Both the position numbers and the translations under genes were made by a program. Shown here piece after piece: positions 1 through 6,497 of a DNA stretch of 15,898 nt (within the stretch, counting starts at the first letter, position 1; every line of letters begins with the position of its first letter). This DNA is from Avisuccinivibrio_A sp964399665. Its GTDB lineage: Bacteria > Pseudomonadota > Gammaproteobacteria > Enterobacterales > Succinivibrionaceae. The stretch lies in contig CAYNSI010000029.1 in NCBI GenBank assembly GCA_964399665.1, forward strand, positions 1 to 15,898. Reading direction: 5' to 3'. The notes under the pieces were generated by a model. It saw only the letters and a list, made by a program, of their open reading frames with translations. It was not told the origin of the DNA and ran no database searches.

Positions 1-268
1 TAATCACTTTATAGGTCCCCGTGTCAGTCCACGGCTCATCTTTTTCAAGTTTGAGCCCTGCAAATCTGCCTTTGCCGTTTAAAAAGAGTTCTTCAAAGGT
101 GGACAGCAGCATAGATTTGCCAAAGCGGCGCGGCCTTGAGAGGAAGAAAAAGCCGTCCTTTCTTGCTAAAGTCGCTGCTAAATCGGTTTTGTCCACATAT
201 AACTTTTTGTTGTCAATCAGATAGGCAAAATCCTTTTTTGAAACGGGCAGATTGTCTGTTAATGCCAT
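1..268 (-). CDS. AAA-ATPase-like / PD-(D/E)XK family protein, N-terminal part (cut by window edge)
   Basis: Translating the minus strand from the ATG at 268 gives 89 open codons to the window edge. The start is supported by a strong ribosome binding site, AGGAGG, 8 bases upstream (277-282). Residues 10-30 (KKDFAYLIDN, LYVDKTDL) and the Walker-A-like motif SRPRRFGKS at residues 44-52, with FFFL before it and MLLSTFEELF after it, are the signature of the AAA-ATPase-like family Pfam AAA-ATPase_like (PF09820). In that family a C-terminal PD-(D/E)XK nuclease-type domain (formerly DUF1703) usually follows. These genes occur in many copies in anaerobic gut bacteria and their role is not established. 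The ATP-binding motif is seen; the nuclease domain would lie outside the window and is only expected. No partner gene is visible and the gene faces away from its neighbours' operon. Confidence 0.8.
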   Translation of the reverse strand, partial: MALTDNLPVSKKDFAYLIDNKKLYVDKTDLAATLARKDGFFFLSRPRRFGKSMLLSTFEELFLNGKGRFAGLKLEKDEPWTDTGTYKVI

Positions 269-657
269 GGCTTGCTCCTCCTGCGGCGGTTTAGACAAGA
301 GATCACCTCTTATCCTCTGATTGATCACAAGAATTCCAATTTCTTGAACTGTGGGGCCGCCGAATCACCAACATTCAGCGGTTTGTCCTTAGAACCAGAT
401 CTTACTGCATAGCTTCCGCTCCGTCACATTTTTAAGTACATTTAAAAATCTTCTTTTTAACAATAAGTTAACACAGAGTCGGTCCTGCTTTTTTCTTTTG
501 CCATCTATTGCAAGAGGCGGAAAACTGGAGATCCTATGTTATGGCACAAATAGCACTGCCTGATTTTTAAGCTATGGTAAGGCTTGGCTCGTAAGCCAAA
601 AAAAAGCCCTGCAGTTGCAGAGCTTTATTTTAAGGAGCTTAAAAGATCCCTAAGGTC
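269..657. other. Intergenic region between ahpF-like gene and AAA-ATPase-like gene
   Basis: This 389-base stretch carries the terminator of the ahpF-like gene at its right end (598-626) and the ribosome binding site of the AAA-ATPase-like gene at its left end (277-282). Between them it is AT-rich around 430-475. I see no convincing open reading frame or tRNA, and no promoter good enough to call, although the AT-rich part is the likeliest site for one serving the leftmost gene. Confidence 0.5.
598..626 (-). terminator. Intrinsic terminator of the ahpC-ahpF-like operon
   Basis: Read on the minus strand, AAAGCTCTGC, loop AACT, GCAGGGCTTT form a 10-bp stem (one G-U pair) followed by a run of T. 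It lies 32 bases past the stop codon of the ahpF-like gene. A second small hairpin (TTGGCT, TACG, AGCCAA; 584-599) follows immediately. The shape is that of a classic Rho-independent terminator. Confidence 0.88.
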
Positions 658-2295
658 TTAAGATGCCTTATCAAGATGATCCAAAAGCTCGCTTAGGTTT
701 TTGCGCCCGAAGGAGACATCCTCACCGTTGGTGACCAGGCAGGGCACGGACATGACCTTGTATTGGCTTCTTAACTCAGGATAAAGGTTAAGATCATAGA
801 CTTCTGTTATGACATTAGGGTTTAGCGATGCAATTCTCTGTGCTGCAACCACCAGATCTGGGCACATGGTGCAGGACAATGAGATCAAAACCTGCATGGT
901 CACAGGCTCTGCAATCTTTTGAATGCGGGACAGATCTGCATCATCTACTGCCTGACCGGGACCTGAGGCATTATAAATTCCCAGCATAAAGGAGGTAAAC
1001 TCATGGCCGCCTGGCACCCCGTGGAAGGCAAGCCCGGTATAGCTGCCATCTTCCCTTAAAAGCCGAACTACAGGAAGTGCGTCACTTTGACTGCCCTCCT
1101 TTACTTCAAGCTTTTCAGTAAGGGCCGCGATCTCCTGCATGGCATTAAAAAGCTCTTCCCCCTTGCTGCCCCCGTCTTTGGTAACTTCCAAAATAAGCTT
1201 ATTTTCCATGCGCTCAAATACGGCATTAAGCTGATCTATCATTTCAGGGCTTACAAACGTCCCTGAAGGCGCTTCAGGAGCCATGGAGGCACGTGGTTCT
1301 TCAGGAGCTTTTCTTACGGCATTGGGAACCTCAGGCACAAGCCCCGTCTTCTCATGCATGGAAGCTGCAATCTTTTCCATGGCACAGGCTGCCAGGGCCC
1401 CGTCAGATGTTGCCGTAACCACCTGCCTTAAAGGCTTAATACAGACATCCCCTCCTGCAAAGACCCCGGGAACATTAGTCATTCTGCTGTCATCGGTAAT
1501 GATGTAGCCTGACTCATCAAGGCTTACCTTATCCCTTACCAGGGAAGTGTTGGGAACATAGCCTGCAAACACGAATACCCCGAAAGTATCATCTCCTGAT
1601 GCGCGGTACTCAAAACTTTCAGAGGATTTGTTATTGAAGATGACAGCGCTTGTAATCCCCGCCTCATTGCCTGTTATTGACTTAAGCTCATGATTGAACA
1701 GAACCTTAATCTTTGGATGCTTAAGCACTTCATCGGCAATGGATTTGGCGCATGAAAATTGATCCTTTCTTATCAGAATAGTAATCTTTGAGGCATAGCG
1801 GGTTAAAAACAGCGACTCTTCTGCTGAGGCATAACCTCCGCCTATTACCAAAAGCTCCTTTCCGGTAAAGAACTCACCGTCACAGGTGGCACAATAGGCA
1901 ACCCCTCGGCCGCGAAATTGACTTTCCCCCACAAAGCCTACCTGACGAGGATTGGCCCCTGTTGCAATCAACACCGTAAAGGCACTAAGCTCACCTCTTT
2001 TAGTAACTATCTTCTTGATATCCCCTTCAAGATTAAGAGAGGTCACCTCGCTTAACAAAAACTCCGCCCCGAAGTTTTGGGCCTGCCTGCGCATGGTTTC
2101 CGTCAAAGCCTCACCTGAGGTAATCTCAATGCCGGGGTAATTTACTACTTCACTGGTGATGGCAATCTGGCCGCCGAAACGATCCTTTTCAACCACCAGG
2201 ACACGATAACGGGCTCTTGCAAGATAGATGGCGGCAGTAAGCCCTGCAGGCCCCCCGCCTATGATAACGGCATCATATAATTCCTGGTTTGCCAT
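658..2295 (-). CDS. AhpF-like peroxiredoxin reductase with permuted domain order (TrxR core, then AhpF N-domain)
   Basis: This 545-residue flavoprotein probably passes electrons from NAD(P)H through FAD and two CxxC disulfides to the AhpC encoded just upstream. Residues 1-310 are a thioredoxin reductase core: FAD motif IIGGGPAG (11-18), redox centre CATC (C135, C138), a second nucleotide motif GGGYASAEE (152-160), and the FAD-closing motif GVFAGGD (277-283). A Pro/Glu/Ala-rich linker (about 312-348) leads to residues 349-545, which match the N-terminal domain of E. coli AhpF: GHEFTSFMLG (430-439), SLSCTMCPD with C475 and C478, and the end VMSVPCLVTNG. In AhpF that domain comes first; here it is last. 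The start ATG has AAGGA about 10 bases upstream. The gene lies 117 bases after ahpC. A general thioredoxin-reductase role is possible, but the AhpF-type domain and the ahpC neighbour favour peroxide detoxification. Cofactor preference cannot be read from the sequence. Confidence 0.88.
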   Translation of the reverse strand: MANQELYDAVIIGGGPAGLTAAIYLARARYRVLVVEKDRFGGQIAITSEVVNYPGIEITSGEALTETMRRQAQNFGAEFLLSEVTSLNLEGDIKKIVTKRGELSAFTVLIATGANPRQVGFVGESQFRGRGVAYCATCDGEFFTGKELLVIGGGYASAEESLFLTRYASKITILIRKDQFSCAKSIADEVLKHPKIKVLFNHELKSITGNEAGITSAVIFNNKSSESFEYRASGDDTFGVFVFAGYVPNTSLVRDKVSLDESGYIITDDSRMTNVPGVFAGGDVCIKPLRQVVTATSDGALAACAMEKIAASMHEKTGLVPEVPNAVRKAPEEPRASMAPEAPSGTFVSPEMIDQLNAVFERMENKLILEVTKDGGSKGEELFNAMQEIAALTEKLEVKEGSQSDALPVVRLLREDGSYTGLAFHGVPGGHEFTSFMLGIYNASGPGQAVDDADLSRIQKIAEPVTMQVLISLSCTMCPDLVVAAQRIASLNPNVITEVYDLNLYPELRSQYKVMSVPCLVTNGEDVSFGRKNLSELLDHLDKAS

Positions 2296-2342
2296 ATATT
2301 TTTTATCCTTAACTCAAAAAAGACCTGCCCAAATATGCCGAA

Positions 2343-2367
2343 GCCTCCACACCTCAGGTGTGAAGGC
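2343..2367 (-). promoter_or_regulatory. Strong intercistronic hairpin between ahpC and the ahpF-like gene
   Basis: On the transcribed strand GCCTTCACACC, loop TGA, GGTGTGGAGGC makes an 11-bp stem with a single G-U pair. No T-run follows directly; a TTTTTT stretch lies about 25 bases further on. It sits midway between the ahpC stop and the ahpF-like start, where it could act as a partial terminator or an mRNA-processing/stability element giving more AhpC than reductase. That role is inference. Confidence 0.6.
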
Positions 2368-2412
2368 CTGTCGCCTGAAAATGGTTACTCTTCTTAAGAT
2401 AACATTATCAAA

Positions 2413-2976
2413 TTAGAGCTTGCCTACCAAATCAAGACCTGGCTTTAAAGTTGCGGCATTGGGCTGCCACTTGGCAGGACAGACCTGATCGCCGTGCTCA
2501 CGAACAAATTGCAAAGCCTGGACGCGGCGCAGCAGCTCATCGGCATTTCTTCCGATATTACCTGCCACCACTTCATAGGCTACGATCCTGCCGTCAGGGT
2601 TGACCACAAAAGTACCGCGCTCAGCCATGCCGTCTTCCTCAATCAGAACCTGAAAGTCACGGCTTAAGCGGTGGTTGGGATCTGCAAGCATCGGATACTG
2701 CAAATGCTTGATGGTATCGGAAGCATCATGCCATGCCTTGTGGATGAAATGACTGTCAGTGGAAACTGAATAAATTTCACAGCCTATCTTCTTGAACTCT
2801 TCATACTTGTCTGCCAAATCTTTAAGTTCAGTCGGGCATACAAAGGTAAAGTCAGCAGGATAAAAGAAGAATACTGACCATTTGCCCATAATGTCTGCCT
2901 TGGTTACCTCATGGAAAGAATCGTTCTGGTATGCCTGGCATCTAAAATCTGCAACTTCCTTGTTTATTAACGACAT
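2413..2976 (-). CDS. ahpC: Alkyl hydroperoxide reductase subunit C (2-Cys peroxiredoxin)
   Basis: The 187-residue product reduces H2O2 and organic hydroperoxides in the cytoplasm, using a peroxidatic cysteine that forms a disulfide with a resolving cysteine on the partner subunit and is then re-reduced by an AhpF-type flavoprotein. The peroxidatic site is ADFTFVCPTE (C47) and the resolving site is DQVCPAKW (C166); the protein ends LDLVGKL, as in enterobacterial AhpC, and the length equals that of E. coli AhpC. The start chosen is the ATG at 2976 because AGGAG lies 8 bases upstream and homology begins at MSLINKEVADF. An in-frame ATG at 3054 would add 26 residues that run through the leader hairpin and have no family counterpart. 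It is the first gene of an operon with the downstream reductase, and a TATAAT box lies at 3134-3139. Confidence 0.97.
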   Translation of the reverse strand: MSLINKEVADFRCQAYQNDSFHEVTKADIMGKWSVFFFYPADFTFVCPTELKDLADKYEEFKKIGCEIYSVSTDSHFIHKAWHDASDTIKHLQYPMLADPNHRLSRDFQVLIEEDGMAERGTFVVNPDGRIVAYEVVAGNIGRNADELLRRVQALQFVREHGDQVCPAKWQPNAATLKPGLDLVGKL

Positions 2977-3043
2977 ATTAATTTCTCCTAGATTGATTTT
3001 AAAATTATTCAATAATCCACAGCCTAAGTAGGTTTTTCTGTGA

Positions 3044-3088
3044 CATCCTCCCACCGCCTGTGCGTTGTGTCTGGAGGCGGGAGCTTCT
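3044..3088 (-). repeat. GC-rich hairpin resembling an IS200/IS605 right end, within the ahpC leader
   Basis: On the minus strand, CTCCCGCCTCC and GGCGGTGGGAG pair over 11 positions with one G-U and one mismatch, around a 14-base loop. It is flanked by GCAAGAAG before and GATGTCAC after. The layout of a stem whose closing arm runs into GGGAGGATGTCA resembles the 3' ends of many IS200/IS605-group elements and their TnpB-associated RNAs. No tnpA or tnpB lies nearby, so it would be a solo end or relic. It lies between the probable ahpC promoter and its ribosome binding site, so it is part of the ahpC leader RNA. The IS605 assignment rests on recollection of such ends and needs a search. Confidence 0.45.
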
Positions 3089-3133
3089 TGCTGCTTTAAG
3101 TTAAATTTTCTTACCTCAAGCTAACTGGCGCTC

Positions 3134-3162
3134 ATTATAAAGGTCTTTTTTTAAGAAAATCT
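3134..3162 (-). promoter_or_regulatory. Probable ahpC promoter
   Basis: A perfect -10 hexamer TATAAT lies at 3134-3139 on the minus strand. At a 17-base spacing the -35 position reads AGATTT, which is poor. A good -10 with a weak -35 is typical of activator-dependent promoters such as those served by OxyR, but I could not recognise an OxyR site. The leader would be about 150 bases long. Confidence 0.5.
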
Positions 3163-3485
3163 CTAGTTGAGAAACGTTATTAAGTAGCCCGCAAAACAAG
3201 ACGGCACAAGGCTTTTTACCTTACGTAACCTTAAGAAAGTGCAGGCAGGTCTTACAAAAAGATACTGATCTTTATTAAAGAAGCTGAAGGTAACAGGTTG
3301 TCAGTAACATCATCACAGCATATGGCAGCAGACAACATGACGTAAACGACACGCCTGATACCCTTACCCGGCACGTTTTCTGGATCCTGCTGACAAATTG
3401 ATTGAAAACCGAATCCCACTATAGGATTTACCAGCAAATTTAGTGCAATTTGTAAGACATTACAGCCTTATGCACTGCACTTTAC

Positions 3486-3491
3486 TATAAT
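3486..3491 (+). promoter_or_regulatory. Probable -10 box of the ZIP transporter gene
   Basis: TATAAT sits 34 bases before the start codon of the transporter gene. No good -35 is found at 16-18 bases; TTACAG at 3460-3465 has a 20-base spacer. The call rests mainly on the perfect -10 hexamer and its position. Confidence 0.45.
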
Positions 3492-3524
3492 GATGGAAAA
3501 GCCGTATTTAAAAGGAAACTGCCA

Positions 3525-4313
3525 ATGCTCAATACCGTGGCACTTGCCGCATCCGGGACCTTATTTACTTTTTCCATGACTGTATTGGGAGCTGCTGCAG
3601 TTTTTTTGTTCAAAAAACAGCCCTCCCCCCTGTTTACCAAACTGTCCTTAGGATTTGCAGCAGGCATAATGATCGCAGCATCAGTGTGGTCTCTGTTAAT
3701 CCCCGCCATCAATAGCTGCACCAAGATGGGACTTTCCGTTGCCTACCCGGTACCCGTGGGCTTTACCCTGGGAGTTGCCTTTCTAATACTTTTGGATAAT
3801 TTTCTGCCCCACCTGCATGTCGGTGAAAAAAAAGCCGAAGGGCCCAAATCAGCGCTTGATAGAACCAGCCTGCTTTTTGTTGCAGTTACCATTCACAATA
3901 TCCCTGAAGGGATGGCTGTTGGGATCTCCTTTGCTGCCGCATCAGCTTTAGGAAGTCATGAGGCCCTGTCAGTTGCCACAGCCCTTGCTGTGGGCATGGG
4001 AATTCAGAATATTCCCGAGGGTACTGCCGTCACCCTGCCCATGTATGCTGACGGAAAGTCTAAGACAAAAGCCTTTTTTATGGGGGCCCTCTCCGGGATT
4101 GTAGAACCCATTGCCGCCGTTATCACGGCCCTGACGGCTGCCAATATTACCGGGCTTATGCCCTATCTTTTGGCATTTGCAGCAGGAGCAATGTTGTATG
4201 TAGTGGTAGAAGAACTGATCCCCGAAGCGCGCCTGGGAGAACACTCGAATCTTGGCAGTGCAGCAGTAATGTCAGGATTTCTTTTGATGATGATTCTGGA
4301 TACCTCCCTATGA
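3525..4313 (+). CDS. ZIP-family divalent metal transporter (GufA/ZIP11-like)
   Basis: This 262-residue inner-membrane protein probably imports zinc, iron or a related divalent metal into the cytoplasm. It has about eight hydrophobic segments, and the two signature metal-site helices are clear: VTIHNIPEGMAVG (HNIPEG at 124-129) and GIQNIPEGTAVTLPM (QNIPEG at 161-166). The later motifs GIVEP (191-195) and VVVEELIPEA (226-235) complete the usual pattern. A short loop LPHLHVGEKK (94-103) holds two histidines but is far smaller than the His-rich loop of eukaryotic ZIPs. The pattern is nearer to the GufA/ZIP11 branch than to ZupT, so no symbol is given. AAGGA precedes the ATG by 8 bases. It stands alone, divergent from ahpC; a shared peroxide/metal link is possible but unproven. 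Substrate cannot be read from the sequence. Confidence 0.9.
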   Translation: MLNTVALAASGTLFTFSMTVLGAAAVFLFKKQPSPLFTKLSLGFAAGIMIAASVWSLLIPAINSCTKMGLSVAYPVPVGFTLGVAFLILLDNFLPHLHVGEKKAEGPKSALDRTSLLFVAVTIHNIPEGMAVGISFAAASALGSHEALSVATALAVGMGIQNIPEGTAVTLPMYADGKSKTKAFFMGALSGIVEPIAAVITALTAANITGLMPYLLAFAAGAMLYVVVEELIPEARLGEHSNLGSAAVMSGFLLMMILDTSL

Positions 4314-4376
4314 TAAAACAAAAAAGCTTTTGGTATTAGTTGTTGGTACAGATCTTTAACCTGAACATTAGGGTGC

Positions 4377-4392
4377 TTGACTTTAAAGTCAA
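4377..4392. repeat. Perfect 16-bp palindrome TTGACTTTAAAGTCAA
   Basis: The two halves TTGACTTT and AAAGTCAA are exact reverse complements with no spacer. It lies 64 bases past the ZIP gene stop and is not followed by a T-run on either strand, so it is not an intrinsic terminator. It could be an operator for a dimeric regulator; no adjoining gene makes the target obvious. Confidence 0.5.
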
Positions 4393-4696
4393 AAACCTTG
4401 CCGGTGTGCAGCCCTCATTGTTACATATATTGTTATCGGGGATTTAGGATAGATAGGATCCTAGAACGTAATGCAACATAGGTTCCAAAGCTATTGCAAA
4501 GGATAACATTCAAAAAATGCAAAAATGTACAAGAAAATCTTAATATAATTTTTAGCCCCAAGCAAAAATTAGTCAGGTTTTACGGCAAAAAACAGCATGA
4601 TAGTACCTGCTCATAATAACCTGCTGAAGAACAGTTGAAATATTTTCTCGCTTGTATATCTAACTGTTTTATTGAAAAATTTTCTTCAATGAAATT

Positions 4697-4712
4697 AATG
4701 ATTATTCTCATT
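4697..4712. promoter_or_regulatory. Possible Fur-box-like inverted repeat
   Basis: AATGATTATTCTCATT has arms AATGA and TCATT; its reverse complement contains AATGAGAATAAT, close to one half of a Fur box. The other half is a poorer match. It lies 14 bases upstream of the -35 position of the promoter-like pair ahead of rnhA, an odd position for simple repression. Confidence 0.35.
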
Positions 4713-4725
4713 TTTAAGGCCAAAA

Positions 4726-4755
4726 TTAGATCTTTGGGGATGTTTTTACTATACT
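4726..4755 (+). promoter_or_regulatory. Probable promoter of rnhA-mltD
   Basis: A -35-like TTAGAT and a -10 TATACT are separated by 18 bases. Transcription would begin near 4762, about 95 bases before the rnhA start codon. The -10 is good and the -35 weak. Confidence 0.45.
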
Positions 4756-4856
4756 GCGCGCAGATGAAAAGAAGTGCCGCCTGCTGTAATACAGGGTAAA
4801 TTTCTAATAGTGAAGATTTGAAAGTAAGCCGGTAATTTAGCCTTCAGTCAGATTAC

Positions 4857-5321
4857 ATGAAAAAAGTGTTCCTTTGCACCGACGGGTCATGTTTGGGCAA
4901 CCCGGGACGTGGCGGCTACGGAGTGATACTAAGATACGGCACCTTTGAAAAGGAGCTTTCAGAGGGCTTTACGTACACAACTAACAACCGTATGGAGCTT
5001 CTTGCGGTAATCAAAGGCCTGCAGGCATTAAAAGAACCGTGTGAAGTGGAAGTTACCACAGACAGTCAATATGTAAAAGACGGCATTACCTTATGGCTTG
5101 ATGCCTGGAAGCGTAACGGCTGGCGGACTTCCCAAAAAAAGAAAGTAAAGAATCAGGACTTGTGGCAGCTGCTGGATGATCTTAAACAACGTCACCACCT
5201 GTCGTGGGTCTGGGTCAGAGGGCACAGCGGGCATTCTTTAAATGAAAGATGCGATAAACTTGCCCGAATGGCCGCGAGCGGAGAGCAGCTTAAAATCGAT
5301 GAAGGATTTTACTGCTCTTAA
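4857..5321 (+). CDS. rnhA: Ribonuclease HI
   Basis: The 154-residue enzyme cuts the RNA strand of RNA-DNA hybrids, removing primers and R-loops, with two metal ions in the active site. The catalytic set is complete: D9 in CTDGSCLGNPG, E47 in TTNNRMELL, D69 in TTDSQYV, D133 in NERCDKLA, plus H123 in the flexible loop RGHSGH. The basic handle segment is present around WKRNGWRTSQKKKVKN (84-99). Length matches the E. coli protein (155). The ribosome binding site is weak (no clear AGGA ahead of the ATG). The mltD-like gene begins 47 bases downstream on the same strand. In E. coli rnhA and mltD also lie close together, separated by gloB and another gene, so this looks like a compacted version of a conserved neighbourhood. 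Confidence 0.97.
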   Translation: MKKVFLCTDGSCLGNPGRGGYGVILRYGTFEKELSEGFTYTTNNRMELLAVIKGLQALKEPCEVEVTTDSQYVKDGITLWLDAWKRNGWRTSQKKKVKNQDLWQLLDDLKQRHHLSWVWVRGHSGHSLNERCDKLARMAASGEQLKIDEGFYCS

Positions 5322-5368
5322 GATGTGCAACAATAAGGCCTTTAAATAACAGGCCGGGTTGGGAGACA

Positions 5369-6421
5369 ATGATAAAACATGCAATTCTGATTGTCGGTAC
5401 TATGTTGTGCGGGGCGATGCTTGCCTTAACGTCCTGCTCGACCAATACCGCCGCTAAGACCAGCTTGACGGTTGAAAGCGCAAACAATTCAGAACTGGCT
5501 GCCAAAAATTACAATTCCTTACCAACATCAGCCAAACAGAAAAAAAACGTAGGATCACTTTGGAACAGTGAACTTTTTAATGAATCACGATTCCTGCTCG
5601 ATCTTAAACTTACTGCCAGCGAAAAGCAGGAGGCAAAGCGCATGGCCAAAAATTTTGAGGCCCACATGGAAGCTTCCTCCCTGTTTATGTACCATCTGCT
5701 CTTAGAACTTAAAAAGCGCAATCTTCCGGTTGAGCTTGCAGCCCTGCCGATGGTTGAAAGCGGCTTTAATCCCCGCGCCAAGTCCCATGCAGGCGCCCAC
5801 GGTCCCTGGCAGTTTATCAGATCGACGGGAAAATCCCTGGGGCTTGAAAGGACCTCCAACTATGATGAGTTCTATGACTTTATAGAATCTACAGATGCCT
5901 CACTGCGCTATTTGGAGCATCTTTACCGTGTCTGCGGTGAAAACTGGGATTTGGCTGTAGCAGCCTACAATCAGGGAGAATATACCGTCAAAAAGGCGAT
6001 ACGCGCCGCGCAGGCTGCAGGAGTTGACGATATCAACTTTAATACCGTAAAACTTACCAAACACGGTAACTTATACGTGAAGCGCTTTCACGCCTATGCA
6101 GATATCCTAAGACATCCTGAAAACTATGGCGTAAGCCGCCCCGAAATTAAAAACCGCCCTGCTTTCAAAAGAGTTCAGATTGCAGGAAGAATAAGCTCCA
6201 TGCAGGAAGCTGCCAGACTCTCGGGAGTTCAGGTAAACATCTTAAAGCATCTTAATGCAGGCTACCTGTCTGACTCGCTGCAAAGCAACAAGCCCCGCGG
6301 TCTGCTGGTTCCTATAGACAATGCAGGACGCCTGGAGCAGGCCATAGGGGTTGAGTCTTCTCCTGATAGTGACAATACCGCTTCCCTCTCTCAGGAAAGC
6401 CTCAGTGCAAATCGCGGTTAA
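5369..6421 (+). CDS. mltD: MltD-like membrane-bound lytic murein transglycosylase, without LysM repeats
   Basis: A 350-residue predicted lipoprotein that would cleave peptidoglycan glycan strands, forming 1,6-anhydro-muramyl ends. The signal sequence (residues 1-22) ends in lipobox LTSC, so C23 would be lipidated. The SLT domain spans about 115-235: catalytic E130 in LPMVESGFNP, then AGAHGPWQF (141-149), and AVAAYNQGEY (186-195). The following segment (about 255-317, with ISSMQEAARLSGVQ and LNAGYLSDSL) resembles the region after the catalytic domain in E. coli MltD. E. coli MltD has 452 residues with C-terminal LysM repeats; here the protein stops after residue 350 with a Ser/Asp/Asn-rich tail, so the LysM part is absent. 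GGGAG lies 4 bases before the ATG. It follows rnhA by 47 bases and probably shares its transcript. The subfamily name is likely rather than certain. Confidence 0.88.
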   Translation: MIKHAILIVGTMLCGAMLALTSCSTNTAAKTSLTVESANNSELAAKNYNSLPTSAKQKKNVGSLWNSELFNESRFLLDLKLTASEKQEAKRMAKNFEAHMEASSLFMYHLLLELKKRNLPVELAALPMVESGFNPRAKSHAGAHGPWQFIRSTGKSLGLERTSNYDEFYDFIESTDASLRYLEHLYRVCGENWDLAVAAYNQGEYTVKKAIRAAQAAGVDDINFNTVKLTKHGNLYVKRFHAYADILRHPENYGVSRPEIKNRPAFKRVQIAGRISSMQEAARLSGVQVNILKHLNAGYLSDSLQSNKPRGLLVPIDNAGRLEQAIGVESSPDSDNTASLSQESLSANRG

Positions 6422-6429
6422 AAGCCTTA

Positions 6430-6461
6430 AGCCTTTTTAATCCCTCAAGGTTAAAAAGGCT
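6430..6461. terminator. Hairpin between convergent mltD and ligA, likely bidirectional terminator
   Basis: AGCCTTTTTAA and TTAAAAAGGCT form a perfect 11-bp stem around a 10-base loop in which CC and GG may pair further. It lies 9 bases after the mltD-like stop and 37 bases past the ligA stop. The T-rich arms lie within the stem rather than after it, so it is not textbook, but its position between convergent genes supports termination of both. Confidence 0.65.
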
Positions 6462-6497
6462 GCTATCCTCCAATTACGCAGCAGCTGACCTATAACC

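Larger units (their letters stand above)
2977..3524. other. Divergent intergenic region between ahpC and the ZIP transporter gene
   Basis: The 548-base gap holds the ahpC leader and promoter on the minus strand, a GC-rich hairpin in that leader (3044-3088), and the ZIP gene promoter on the plus strand near 3486. An 8-bp palindrome TTACGTAA (3221-3228) and an ATTATT-C-AATAAT inverted repeat (3004-3016) are also present. The stretch 3250-3440 is featureless apart from a short open frame on the minus strand that I do not accept as a gene. Confidence 0.5.
4314..4856. other. Intergenic region between the ZIP transporter gene and rnhA
   Basis: The 543-base region is AT-rich and holds no convincing gene. 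It contains a perfect 16-bp palindrome (4377-4392), a Fur-box-like inverted repeat (4697-4712) and a promoter-like pair ahead of rnhA (4726-4755). No strong terminator is seen after the ZIP gene; AAAAGCTTTT just past its stop is too weak to call. Confidence 0.5.

Noticed and set aside
21..224. Plus-strand open frame of 67 codons
   Set aside because: It is antisense to the AAA-ATPase-like gene, whose minus-strand translation has a strong ribosome binding site and a recognisable family motif.
2977..3054. N-terminal extension of AhpC from an upstream in-frame ATG
   Set aside because: The 26 added residues read through the leader and hairpin, match nothing in the family, and the ATG at 2976 has a proper ribosome binding site and gives exactly the usual 187 residues.
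3221..3228. TTACGTAA palindrome as an OxyR or PerR site for ahpC
   Set aside because: It does not fit the spaced OxyR pattern nor the PerR box, and an 8-bp palindrome is expected by chance in sequence of this length.
3252..3437. Minus-strand open frame of 61 codons in the ahpC-ZIP gap
   Set aside because: No clear ribosome binding site, no recognisable domain, odd composition; most likely chance.
3525..4313. Naming the ZIP transporter zupT
   Set aside because: The HNIPEG/QNIPEG pattern and the GIVEP motif fit the GufA/ZIP11 branch better than ZupT, so only the family is given.
4764..4799. Eleven-codon open frame (MKRSAACCNTG) in the rnhA leader, resembling a leader peptide
   Set aside because: No ribosome binding site and no attenuator-like alternative hairpins with a T-run before rnhA; too short to support.
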